Shown here: positions 12,156 to 19,549 of the stretch, piece by piece
Layout of the letters: the number at the start of each line of letters is the position of its first letter
Position numbering within the stretch: the stretch's first letter is position 1
DNA from: Spirochaetaceae bacterium
GTDB taxonomy: Bacteria > Spirochaetota > Spirochaetia > DSM-27196 > SLAA01
Assembly (NCBI GenBank): GCA_003552985.1
Contig: PUPD01000101.1
Location: 1-35,205, forward strand
Length of the DNA stretch: 35,205 bases
Reading direction: 5' to 3'
Notes under the pieces: generated by a model
What the model saw: only the letters and a program-made list of their open reading frames with translations
Told to the model about the DNA's origin: nothing
Database searches by the model: none
Made by a program: the position numbers and the translations under genes

Positions 12156-12187
12156 GTCAAAGGCTTATTTAGCCCTTAGGCTTTGAC
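12156..12187. promoter_or_regulatory. Inverted repeat in a 70-bp divergent promoter region
   Basis: GTCAAAG (12156-12162) and CTTTGAC (12181-12187) are exact complements, 18 bases apart. They lie between the start of the small lipoprotein gene (-) and the methyltransferase gene (+). The position suits a shared operator. TTGAGT on the minus strand and TTGACT on the plus strand overlap the right arm, but no convincing -10 box is correctly spaced. Confidence 0.35.
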
Positions 12188-12210
12188 TCAAGGATATATA
12201 AGGCGAATCG

Positions 12211-12966
12211 ATGTTCTGTCAGTCTTGTTTCCAGTTTTTGCAAAGATTCACAAGTTACTATCAACTAGCCCGGCCCCTGTTTCGTCCGGGCTCGTCCGGT
12301 TGGTTGATTGCCCACGAGATCGCGTTTGGCGGCTATGTCGACCGAGTGCCGGTTCGCATCGCGAGTCCGTTCGATTCACGGACAGAAAGCCAGCTCGCCA
12401 ACACGACCATGGCCGGCGGCGACCGAATGCTCCATCACCGCTACGCCGGTGCGTATGCGAGGTACCTTGAACCGTTCGTAGTTCGCGCGGGGCCCGAGCG
12501 GGAGTCACCGGAGCGGTTAACGATCGTTGAGGTTGGTACACTCTACGGAACCGGACTCGCGTTATGGTGCGAGTTGTTTCCGGCAAGCCGGATTATCGGC
12601 CTGGACATCGATACTGAACCCTATTATGCGAATCAGCGCAATCTCAGAGAACGCGGGGCCTTTGCGCACAACGTGCCAGAACTGTACGTCTTCGACCAGC
12701 TGGATACCGGTCCTCGAAACCGGGAGCGAGTTTCACAACTGCTGCTCAATGAACGATTCGACATATGTATCGATGACGGACTGCATTCAAACCGCTCGAT
12801 ACTAAACACGATGTCCTTGCTCGCGCCGTACCTCGCCGAGCGATTCCTGTACGTTATCGAGGATAACTCAGGTGTGCACCGCCATGTGCGCGCTCGCTAT
12901 CCGCAGTTCAAAGTCGAATCGGAGGGCGAACTCACTATTGTTACGCCCGGAGAGTTGTCGAAATGA
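12211..12966 (+). CDS. Class I SAM-dependent methyltransferase-like protein
   Basis: 251 residues. The core has a Rossmann methyltransferase pattern: motif I IVEVGTLYGTGLALWCELF (glycine-rich SAM loop, ~110-130), acidic motif II GLDID, a motif IV-like FDICIDDGLHS with a paired Asp, and a later strand LYVIEDN. The layout resembles the Methyltransf_24/CmcI-like sugar and antibiotic O-methyltransferases, in which the Asp pair and His bind metal. The substrate is unknown. The first ~60 residues are unconserved and Arg-rich. Its stop codon overlaps the start of the next gene (ATGA), so the two are translationally coupled. Confidence 0.7.
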   Translation: MFCQSCFQFLQRFTSYYQLARPLFRPGSSGWLIAHEIAFGGYVDRVPVRIASPFDSRTESQLANTTMAGGDRMLHHRYAGAYARYLEPFVVRAGPERESPERLTIVEVGTLYGTGLALWCELFPASRIIGLDIDTEPYYANQRNLRERGAFAHNVPELYVFDQLDTGPRNRERVSQLLLNERFDICIDDGLHSNRSILNTMSLLAPYLAERFLYVIEDNSGVHRHVRARYPQFKVESEGELTIVTPGELSK

Positions 12967-13544
12967 GAGGTCCGGGGCTTGGCGCGTCCGTTCTCGATCG
13001 GATAGTCTTTCAGTTCGATGGGACACCGACGGTGGTAAGGACTTTGGATCGATGCAGAACGCGATTACTCATTGCAATCGTTGCGACCACGCTACTGACA
13101 GTAACCATGTCGCGCTGGGCGCATGCCGCTGAGCACGAAAGCGACGGGCTCGAGATTCGGCTTTACCTTCAAGGTGGAAGCTACCATTTCGACGACTCAG
13201 ACTATGACTTCACAAACTTCACTCCGGGGATTGCCCTGGAGACTGGAGACCGAGGAATCGGCGCCGTTGGCGCCTACCGTAACAGTGTGCGTACAGCCTC
13301 CCTGTATGTAGCCGCCGGATACCGCCCGCTCGCAGGCGCGACCGTACGTCCGTTCGGCGCACTCGCCCTTGTCTGGGGATATCACCACGCCGAACCTGAT
13401 CCGGATGGAGTTGAGGTCGGAATACCGGCACTCGTCCCACTCCCGGTACTTGGCATTGATACACAAATCACCGAACGACTTGCGGTGCGAGTCAAAACGT
13501 TTTATCCCGTTGTTTCCGCAGGCATCGTGATCGAGATCAATTAG
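12963..13544 (+). CDS. Small exported beta-barrel-like protein
   Basis: 193 residues from an ATG that overlaps the methyltransferase stop (ATGA) and follows GGAGAG. A hydrophobic stretch at residues ~36-50 (LLIAIVATTLLTVTM) ending in AHA-AE looks like a signal peptide, but 33 residues precede it; an internal GTG near 13033 would give a normal signal. The mature part (~58-193) alternates polar and apolar residues with many aromatics and Gly, including G-AYRNS-RTASLYVAAGY. This is the pattern of small outer-membrane barrels and of an uncharacterised phage/bacterial family with a YRNS motif. Function not recognised. Confidence 0.65.
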   Translation: MRGPGLGASVLDRIVFQFDGTPTVVRTLDRCRTRLLIAIVATTLLTVTMSRWAHAAEHESDGLEIRLYLQGGSYHFDDSDYDFTNFTPGIALETGDRGIGAVGAYRNSVRTASLYVAAGYRPLAGATVRPFGALALVWGYHHAEPDPDGVEVGIPALVPLPVLGIDTQITERLAVRVKTFYPVVSAGIVIEIN

Positions 13545-13587
13545 AACAGGCGATCAGGCCGCGACAGTTCAAGTAGCCGTATCCACC

Positions 13588-13612
13588 CCTCATCATGCTT
13601 CCGAGCATGAGG
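13588..13612. terminator. Hairpin between convergent genes
   Basis: CCTCAT pairs with ATGAGG and GCT with AGC around a TCCG tetraloop, with a 3-base bulge. It is the only structure seen in the 105-bp gap where the barrel-like gene (+) and the TVP38 gene (-) converge. It lacks a T-tract, so a terminator role is tentative. Confidence 0.4.
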
Positions 13613-13649
13613 CAGCCGAAGTAGCCCAGGGCCCAAATGAGCCGAGACC

Positions 13650-14510
13650 TTATCGCTCGGCCGCCCGCCGGCGTACGACCGCACCGGTCAGCAAGAGCGC
13701 CGTCAACACCAGTAAAGGAATGATCACTCCCGGGTGGAGCACTTCACCCGCAGTCACTGCCTCGGTCACACCGTACACTGCGGATGCATAAACCGCCCAT
13801 TTGACAGCCAGTCCGACGGCAGCGCCTATCAGAAATCGAAGCTTCGGAAGACTCAGTAGTCCGGCGCCGAAGTTCACGATTTGATGCGGGAAACCCGGCA
13901 GAACTCGGAGTGCGATCTGAGTCAGCAGATCTCCCTGGCGCCCCAGCAGATCCACAACCCGTTGCCCTACTGCTCCGGGGGTCCACCTTCTGCCAACCCA
14001 AGAGCTAAACGAATACGCTCCGGCAGCCCCCGCCACACCGCCCACTGTGAGCAATACCGTAGCCAACCAGGGCGGGTGAAATGGGGCGACAAGCCACAGG
14101 CAGACGCTGCCTGGAAGACCAACAGTCAGCATCAGGGCCATCGCGAGAATCGCGGCAGCCGTAAATGAGGGCCGCGCTGCCACCGATGATCCCAACCGAA
14201 GGAGTGTCTCGGCGTCAACCGGACCTCGGATCGCTACGCTCACTCCAAGCAAGAGCACGAGCCCAAGCAACAGCGCCCGGCTGCTCGGCCGCCAGCCAAT
14301 CGAAACCAGTGCTCGCGGCGGCACCGATGCGGGAGTGTGTACCCACGCCTCACTGGAATCCACGTCGGAGCGCTTCGCCGTATCTACCTCGTGTTCGTAC
14401 TCCGCGACACCAACAGCGCCTTGCCTAGCGCCTGGACCGTCCCGACCGTCATCGCGGTCCAGCTTGGGGTCACCTTTGGATCGCCCTGCTGAGCGACGGT
14501 TGCTCCTCAT
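13650..14510 (-). CDS. TVP38/TMEM64 (VTT-domain, DedA-like) membrane protein
   Basis: 286 residues with about five to six hydrophobic segments from residue ~75 on. A re-entrant-loop motif (RVLPGFPHQIVNFGAGL, ~185-200) and the preceding GAYSFSSWVGRR match the VTT family. Members are inner-membrane proteins linked to undecaprenyl-phosphate or phospholipid translocation and membrane homeostasis; the cargo here is not known. The first ~65 residues are a hydrophilic, charged extension (basic then acidic, no motif) not usual for the family. Start: ATG 14510 with AAGGGGAG four bases upstream. It lies 42 bp downstream of the unknown two-TM gene on the same strand, with a dispersed 10-mer in the gap. 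Confidence 0.82.
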   Translation of the reverse strand: MRSNRRSAGRSKGDPKLDRDDGRDGPGARQGAVGVAEYEHEVDTAKRSDVDSSEAWVHTPASVPPRALVSIGWRPSSRALLLGLVLLLGVSVAIRGPVDAETLLRLGSSVAARPSFTAAAILAMALMLTVGLPGSVCLWLVAPFHPPWLATVLLTVGGVAGAAGAYSFSSWVGRRWTPGAVGQRVVDLLGRQGDLLTQIALRVLPGFPHQIVNFGAGLLSLPKLRFLIGAAVGLAVKWAVYASAVYGVTEAVTAGEVLHPGVIIPLLVLTALLLTGAVVRRRAAER

Positions 14511-14530
14511 AGCACTCCCCTTTCGCCTTG

Positions 14531-14540
14531 CTCCGTCCCC
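14531..14540 (+). repeat. Dispersed 10-mer CTCCGTCCCC between two minus-strand genes
   Basis: Exact copy in the 42-bp gap upstream of the TVP38-like gene, within its leader. Confidence 0.8.
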
Positions 14541-14552
14541 AGTCTCCGAGTC

Positions 14553-15347
14553 TTACTCAGTAGATAGGCTGGTATTATCGGGACACGAACGTCTATCTGG
14601 CGGTCCCGGCATAGATTCATTGTCTCGGTCTGTCGTCACCGATGAGACATCCGCGCATCCGATCTCAAGGTCATCGCCGATCCGCTCTTTCTTTTCTCGC
14701 GCCTGCCATTTGACATCGATGTTGTCGTACTGGTCTTCGCTCGACTCCTGTTCTTCGTCATCGTCAAACTCAGGCGAATCGGCATCAATATAGGTAAAGC
14801 GAATACTTGAGTCGTAAAACCGTTTGAGTGCGCGCATGAGCTTCCGCCGTTCAGGTCGCTGAAAGGTACCTGCCGACATCGCTTCCCAAAAAAATACCCA
14901 CCCGCCGATAAAGAATCCTTCGTTCAAGAGCCTCCCTAACGGATTCGGAGGGACTATCGGCTCAATCGCAGCCGCGATCAGCAAAGCCAACGCCCCGAAA
15001 ACCACATATCGCAAGATTCTGCGGTTTATTCTGCGCACAAGACGCTTTTCTGCCTCCATCTTGTTAGCGAAGTAGTTTTTGACGCTGTCTCGTAACAGCC
15101 GCTCCATCTTGCGATTTTGATCTTCGGTGACGGTGAACTCGATTGCTATCTTGTACCGAAACGGGATCTCCTCGGAACACAGGTTAAGAAAATGGACGAG
15201 GTCCGGGTCGAGATCCCGACGTTTGAAATAGGCGCTGTCCCATTCGTTGAACGCATACGCGTACTTCTCGAGTTTGACGTCTATAATGAAAGCACCGGTA
15301 CGAGGATCCTTGCGGTACATCCGGTTCAGATAGGTAATGGTTCTCAT
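14553..15347 (-). CDS. Unknown protein with two central membrane segments
   Basis: 264 residues, family not recognised. A soluble N-terminal part (1-~108) has mixed beta/alpha character (GAFIIDVKLEKYAYAFNEW, YKIAIEFTVTEDQNRKMERLLRD). Two hydrophobic segments follow at ~112-128 (YVVFGALALLIAAAIEP) and ~143-155 (FFIGGWVFFWEA). A basic helix comes next (RPERRKLMRALKRFYDSSIRF). The tail (~190-264) is very acidic and low-complexity. Both ends are probably cytoplasmic. There is no signal peptide. The ATG at 15347 lacks a clear ribosome binding site. It is upstream of the TVP38-like gene and probably co-transcribed with it, which hints at a membrane-related role (inference only). Confidence 0.65.
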   Translation of the reverse strand: MRTITYLNRMYRKDPRTGAFIIDVKLEKYAYAFNEWDSAYFKRRDLDPDLVHFLNLCSEEIPFRYKIAIEFTVTEDQNRKMERLLRDSVKNYFANKMEAEKRLVRRINRRILRYVVFGALALLIAAAIEPIVPPNPLGRLLNEGFFIGGWVFFWEAMSAGTFQRPERRKLMRALKRFYDSSIRFTYIDADSPEFDDDEEQESSEDQYDNIDVKWQAREKKERIGDDLEIGCADVSSVTTDRDNESMPGPPDRRSCPDNTSLSTE

Positions 15348-15580
15348 ATGTCAACAGGCTCGCCACCGTGATTGTATCTCACAGTCCGGGGTTTCTCAGT
15401 CACCGCATCTCCACGACCCATGCCTCTTCCCCCGGTTTCCACACCGTGTAATCCTGAGACACACCGGGCTGATAATCGCTTGTCGCCTTACCGTAGTGCG
15501 AATGTCCCGCCCGTGTCTATCACCCTGGTATCTCCGACTCTGCTTTCTCTCCCACTCTCTCCCGGGCGATTCTTTCATGA

Positions 15581-15611
15581 TCGGTAACATTGGTTACCGA
15601 CCTAGTATACT
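15581..15611 (+). promoter_or_regulatory. Palindromic operator and -10 box ahead of the 4Fe-4S protein gene
   Basis: TCGGTAAC (15581-15588) and GTTACCGA (15593-15600) are perfect 8-bp complements around ATTG. TATACT at 15606-15611 can serve as a -10 box, placing the palindrome over the -35 region. A GTAAC-N4-GTTAC core has the geometry of a CRP/FNR-family site. The gene downstream belongs to a type often found with hcp and HcpR-type regulators in anaerobes, so such a regulator is the first guess. The 276-bp gap holds no gene. Confidence 0.6.
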
Positions 15612-15632
15612 TTATGGCCTATTATGGGGGCC

Positions 15633-16553
15633 ATGTTACGCGATATTATCGAAATCGACGAAGACCTGTGCGTCGGCTGTGGAAACTGCGTACCGAACTG
15701 CCATCAAGGCGCGCTACAAGTAATCGACGGTAAAGTACGCCTGATCTCCGATCTCATGTGCGAGGGTATCGGGGTATGCGTCGGCCATTGTCCTACCGGC
15801 GCAATGAAGATCGAAAAGCGCGAAGCTGAGCCCTACGATGAGCGCAAGGTAATGGAGAAGATCTGTGCGGGAGGCACGAACGTGGTCAAGGCGCATCTCG
15901 ATCATCTTCGCCGCCATCAGCAGCACGAATACCTGAAACAGGCCATAGAATACATAAACGAGCACAATCTGGAGATTCCCGAAATGGAGACGAGACAAGA
16001 CCGTGACAATAGTACCAAGAACGCGGCTACCCGCGATGGTCATCATCATAGCGGGGGTGGCTGTCCCGGCGCCGCGGCAGTTTCATTTGCGCGAAGGCCC
16101 GGCAATCAAAGCTACTCTGCTCCTGCTGCGCCGAATCAAGCGGCCGATATCCACGGGCCGGAACCCGACAGCCAACTTCGGCAGTGGCCGGTGCAGCTGC
16201 ATCTGCTCAATCCGGAAGCGCCGTACTTTGAAAACACTGATGTGCTTTTTGCGGCTGATTGCACCGCGTTCGCGATGGGATCGTTCCATCAACGGCTACT
16301 GCGAGGCAAAACTCTGGCGATCGCCTGCCCAAAGCTTGACCAAGGACTGAATTCCTACGTTGAGAAGCTAACGGCCATGATCGACAGAGCCAACATCAAT
16401 ACGTTAACCGTAGTTATGATGGAAGTGCCCTGCTGCGGCGGACTTCTCCAGATCGCACAGGCGGCGGTGGCGCAGGCCGAGCGGAAAATCCCGATCAAGC
16501 AAATGATCATTACGCTTCAGGGCGAGCTTCACCACGAAAGCTGGGTGCTGTAG
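15633..16553 (+). CDS. 4Fe-4S ferredoxin-domain redox protein with Cys-rich C-terminal domain
   Basis: 306 residues. An N-terminal ferredoxin fold has one full cluster motif (CVGCGNCVPNC) and a second, atypical one (C-x5-C-x3-CP in MCEGIGVCVGHCP). After a His/Gly-rich linker with GGGCPG comes a ~115-residue domain. It has three Cys-containing motifs, AADCTAFA, IACPKLD and MEVPCCGGL, conserved in a family of anaerobe iron-sulfur proteins often encoded beside hybrid-cluster protein genes. The likely role is electron transfer in redox or nitrosative stress; the partner is unknown. Family members begin MLRDII-like, so ATG 15633 is preferred; ATG 15624 is three codons upstream. With the -10 box at 15606 the message would have almost no leader. 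The palindrome upstream suggests tight regulation. Confidence 0.82.
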   Translation: MLRDIIEIDEDLCVGCGNCVPNCHQGALQVIDGKVRLISDLMCEGIGVCVGHCPTGAMKIEKREAEPYDERKVMEKICAGGTNVVKAHLDHLRRHQQHEYLKQAIEYINEHNLEIPEMETRQDRDNSTKNAATRDGHHHSGGGCPGAAAVSFARRPGNQSYSAPAAPNQAADIHGPEPDSQLRQWPVQLHLLNPEAPYFENTDVLFAADCTAFAMGSFHQRLLRGKTLAIACPKLDQGLNSYVEKLTAMIDRANINTLTVVMMEVPCCGGLLQIAQAAVAQAERKIPIKQMIITLQGELHHESWVL

Positions 16554-16633
16554 CGCGATAACACAAGCTTATCCCCGACGTGGGTGAACACTGCGATTGA
16601 CACCGGCGCATCCATTCCCTAGGGTAGTCAGTA

Positions 16634-18088
16634 ATGGGTGTCTTCTATCGCACATTTCTCGGCTATCGTTGCCCGGGATGGATAAGATTCGTTGGCACTT
16701 CGGCAATCGTCGCAACGGTGATAACCGCTTGTGCAACGCTTAGCATAACTGAGCCACCGACGGATCCGGATCCAGAACCGGAGCCTGCTGCAATCGTACG
16801 GACGCTTGAACCAAGTACAATCACCACTCCGGATGAATCGCTCGAAAAAGATCCATTGCCTGATCTACGAGACGATACACGAGGATTGATAGAGTCATTG
16901 GATATCGAAGTAGCGTTGTGGCCGGACTTCGCGCCAGCCGCGGCGAGCTTGACTTTCGACGACGGTACCCGCGACCAATACGCTGTAGCCGCACCGGTGT
17001 TGGAGCGGCACAATGTTCGCGGCACGTTTTACCTCATAAGCCACAAGATGGATGACGGTGTGTGGATCGATAACGGTCGCCCTCGTAAACTGATGTCGTG
17101 GCAGGAAGCTCGGAAGCTGTCGGTAGCAGGTCACGAAATCGGCAGCCACGGCGCCACCCATGTCGACTTGAGTCGTTCGCGCCGCAGTCTCCGCTATGAG
17201 CTCCATGCTTCGCGTCGTCGGATAGAGGATCGACTCCCAGGTGTGCGCGTTGACACCCTCGCTTGGCCCTACTGGAGAAGCACTCCACACGCGCGCATGC
17301 TCGCCCGCCGTCAGTATCTTGCCGCTCGCGGAGGCGCGGGGATTCCTGCTCTGTTCGAACGGCTTAGTGAGGAAAATCCACTAAGTTCGAGCCCGTCTGA
17401 TCGGTTTAACATCAATTCTATTGGCCTCCGTCCCCAGGACCCGCCCGAGGAATGGCGATCAATCGCTGAAGAGATCATTGACGATCGCGGGTGGCTGGTC
17501 TTCTCGCTCCACGGAGTGAAGAGCCCGCTGATATCGGAAGAGGAATTGGGCTGGGCACCTATCGCAGAGAACCAGCTGGACGATCTCATTCAGGAGCTAC
17601 ATGCCCGGAATCTTTGGATTGCCCCCTTCCGTGACGTAGTAGCTTACGCACTTCACCGCGACTCTGCCGAGGTCACTATTCGGGAGACGGACGATGGTCA
17701 AGCAGAGCTGTCACTCACTGGCTTCGCCGGTGCAGAGCATCTTAACGTGCCGCTGACTGTACGTGTCAGGGTCCCGGTGACAAGGCCGATCACAGTTTGG
17801 GGAGGCTCAGACTGGAGCGAATCCGCGTCGACCGGTCCAACCACCCCGCAACCGGATCGGATTCGGAATAGCCCAACTGGGAGCACCCCACATTCCGAAG
17901 CTCACGCAGCGGCCTCACGTTTTGCCGGTGTTGGCGAGCCTGGTGTCGAAGGGACGGAGGGCAAGATGCTGGAGAGCGCGAGACGGGATCACTCTGTCAG
18001 ATCTATCAGAGCTGACAAGACCGAAGCCGGAACTTACCTAATCGTATCGATGCGGCCAGGTCACGACGTTGTAACTATATCTTGGTGA
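16634..18088 (+). CDS. Lipoprotein polysaccharide deacetylase (CE4/NodB)
   Basis: 484 residues. A lipoprotein signal ends at lipobox V-I-T-A-Cys33, followed by a Pro/Glu/Asp-rich linker (~40-90). The NodB domain (~100-340) shows motif 1 TFDDG (Asp109-Asp110), the metal site SHGATH (His172, His176), motif 3 AWPYW and a late FSLHGV motif. It should remove acetyl or other N-acyl groups from a cell-envelope or extracellular polysaccharide with a divalent metal. The C-terminal ~110 residues form a beta-rich region interrupted by a Ser/Thr/Gly linker (~395-445) containing G-T-E-G, a near copy of the dispersed repeat. An exact copy lies at 17426-17435. The start ATG lacks a strong ribosome binding site; TTGACA at 16597-16602 lies so close that the message would be nearly leaderless. 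Confidence 0.88.
   Translation: MGVFYRTFLGYRCPGWIRFVGTSAIVATVITACATLSITEPPTDPDPEPEPAAIVRTLEPSTITTPDESLEKDPLPDLRDDTRGLIESLDIEVALWPDFAPAAASLTFDDGTRDQYAVAAPVLERHNVRGTFYLISHKMDDGVWIDNGRPRKLMSWQEARKLSVAGHEIGSHGATHVDLSRSRRSLRYELHASRRRIEDRLPGVRVDTLAWPYWRSTPHARMLARRQYLAARGGAGIPALFERLSEENPLSSSPSDRFNINSIGLRPQDPPEEWRSIAEEIIDDRGWLVFSLHGVKSPLISEEELGWAPIAENQLDDLIQELHARNLWIAPFRDVVAYALHRDSAEVTIRETDDGQAELSLTGFAGAEHLNVPLTVRVRVPVTRPITVWGGSDWSESASTGPTTPQPDRIRNSPTGSTPHSEAHAAASRFAGVGEPGVEGTEGKMLESARRDHSVRSIRADKTEAGTYLIVSMRPGHDVVTISW
17426..17435 (+). repeat. Dispersed 10-mer CTCCGTCCCC in the deacetylase gene
   Basis: Exact copy, read as L-R-P-Q in the catalytic domain. Confidence 0.8.
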
Positions 18089-18519
18089 ATCGGCGTATGT
18101 GAGTCCGAGTATAGAAAGATCGCGAGTGGACGAAGCCCCTTGCCCATTGCCACGAAGGCGATCGTGCTACTCTGGCGTGTGCCGTCTCGAATACACTATC
18201 TCCGGTAGGAGGGTTCATTGTTCAAACCCAATTCCCGGCCGGGAGGTTCCGTCCCCACGCCCTTGACCCCAAATGACGCTTTGCCGCAGGGCCTCAAACG
18301 ACTGTATTGAGATGCACACCTTCCGATTCTGCCGGAAATGGCAAAACCAAGAAGTGCCCCGCACCGCTGTTCGGCAGAACGCCGCGCTATGAAGTCCGCC
18401 CGATAAGCTACTCACCTCACAAGCGCACAGGCGTCGAAACCAGCCGGCCGGCGGTGCGGGGACTATCTGATCGAAAGCAGCTCGTGCTTACCCTCGGCTC
18501 AATGTCCTACCGCTTGATC
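18089..18519. other. 431-bp gap between convergent genes, no convincing gene
   Basis: It lies between the deacetylase (+) and an exported unknown (-). It contains a near copy of the dispersed 10-mer (TTCCGTCCCC, 18247-18256) and the small palindrome CCCGGCCGGG (18234-18243). A possible 30-codon frame from TTG 18218 follows AGGAGGG but shows no recognisable product. No terminator hairpin is obvious. Confidence 0.5.
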
Positions 18520-19305
18520 CTACTGCTCGACAACTCGGAAATTGCCGAAGCTCACCGCCAAACTGTTCGTGCGGAAGGCGATATGCTCCCCCTGTGACAG
18601 TACGTCAGGGTCGAGCGGAACTCGGTACCATAGCGGCGCCGTTGGATCAGCAATACTGACAGTACCCGTGTTGGTGTTGACGCGGATTCGCATCGGAATC
18701 TGGGTGTTCAAATGGGGCTCAACATCAGCCACATCGAATCGAATCCCGGCTGCGGCAAGCGCCTGCACGATATCGATGCTGAGAGTGGAGTTACCGAACT
18801 CCCGCTCAACCCAGGGGGCGCTCATCAAATCCATCGAAATGGGGCCTTCGCTTTCGTAAACCTGCGCACGAAAACCAAAATGCTGGGGATAGTTTTCCAT
18901 TGTGCGCTCTCGAGTATCCAGATTAAGCCACAACAAGTAGCCTTGACCGGCACCCCAGCTTTCGACACCAGGGAGTGAGTCGCTCAAACCGACATGCACT
19001 CCGAAACCCGCGTGAAAGATCTCATTACGAAGATCCTCTTCAGTACGATATCCCCCGTCCTCATACCGAACATTAAACCGAAGCTCGTACTCGCCCTCGT
19101 GTGGCAACTCACGATCAATTCGCGCCATCAACGCCGTTGTACTTCGTTGGTACAGCCTATTGCCATCGACCTCCCACTCTCCGGCGGCCGGCGTCCAGCC
19201 CCCGAGATCAGAGAAATCCGCAACATCAATGACCGTCTGCGCCGTCACTACCCCAAGCGCGATCGAAAAGAAGATCGTCGTGCCCAACAGAAGTTTGCGT
19301 ACCAT
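18520..19305 (-). CDS. Exported protein of unknown function, probably beta-sandwich
   Basis: 261 residues with a clear signal peptide (KLLLGTTIFFSIALGVVTAQ, cleavage after A-Q near residue 23). The mature part is beta-rich: the segment DLGGWTPAAGEWEVDGNRLYQRSTTALMAR, then repeated YELRFNVRYED-like strands. This is the pattern of concanavalin/LamG-like or DUF1080-like sandwich folds that bind sugars. It ends IAFRTNSLAVSFGNFRV, typical of such a fold's last strand. No catalytic residues can be named. Start: ATG 19305 after GGGGG with 5-base spacing, and a promoter at 19349-19377. The gene stands alone, next to the RAYT gene. Confidence 0.75.
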   Translation of the reverse strand: MVRKLLLGTTIFFSIALGVVTAQTVIDVADFSDLGGWTPAAGEWEVDGNRLYQRSTTALMARIDRELPHEGEYELRFNVRYEDGGYRTEEDLRNEIFHAGFGVHVGLSDSLPGVESWGAGQGYLLWLNLDTRERTMENYPQHFGFRAQVYESEGPISMDLMSAPWVEREFGNSTLSIDIVQALAAAGIRFDVADVEPHLNTQIPMRIRVNTNTGTVSIADPTAPLWYRVPLDPDVLSQGEHIAFRTNSLAVSFGNFRVVEQ

Positions 19306-19348
19306 TGTTGCCCCCTAAATCCGAAACGTTGGTTATTCTGAGCCTATT

Positions 19349-19377
19349 ATGATAACAGGGGTTGCCGCACCCCGCAA
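19349..19377 (-). promoter_or_regulatory. Promoter of the exported unknown gene
   Basis: On the minus strand TTGCGG (19377-19372), a 17-bp spacer and TATCAT (19354-19349), 43 bp before the ATG. The -35 is only half-matching. An inverted repeat (GTTGC...GCAAC) overlaps it. Confidence 0.45.
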
Positions 19378-19473
19378 CTTATCTCAGCCGCAAACACCGA
19401 TTGAGCCGTATTAGTAACGCGTTATACATTTTGCAGCCCCGGTGTTCGGGCAGCTGGCGGACCTGTCGCACCT

Positions 19474-19483
19474 GGGGACGGAG
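19474..19483 (+). repeat. Dispersed 10-mer GGGGACGGAG upstream of the RAYT gene
   Basis: Exact copy 67 bp before the transposase start, followed by GGTGTAC and, 30 bp later, GGGGTGTAGC. It has the same orientation as the transposase gene. A short direct repeat AAAACATCT occurs twice between it and the gene. Confidence 0.8.
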
Positions 19484-19549
19484 GGTGTACATGGGATAGT
19501 AGGGCTGGGGTGTAGCTAAAACATCTTAAAACATCTGCAGGATCAGTGT

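Noticed and set aside
16597-16625. TTGACA with 17-bp spacing to TAGGGT before the deacetylase gene
   Set aside because: The -10 matches only three of six positions and would place the transcript start almost on the ATG; mentioned only in the gene entry.
18211-18236. tRNA T-arm-like TTCAAAC sequence
   Set aside because: The flanking bases do not form a 5-bp T stem and no cloverleaf partner arms are present.
18218-18310. Possible 30-codon gene with TTG start after AGGAGGG
   Set aside because: Spacing is too short, the product has no recognisable features, and it contains a near copy of the repeat; insufficient support.
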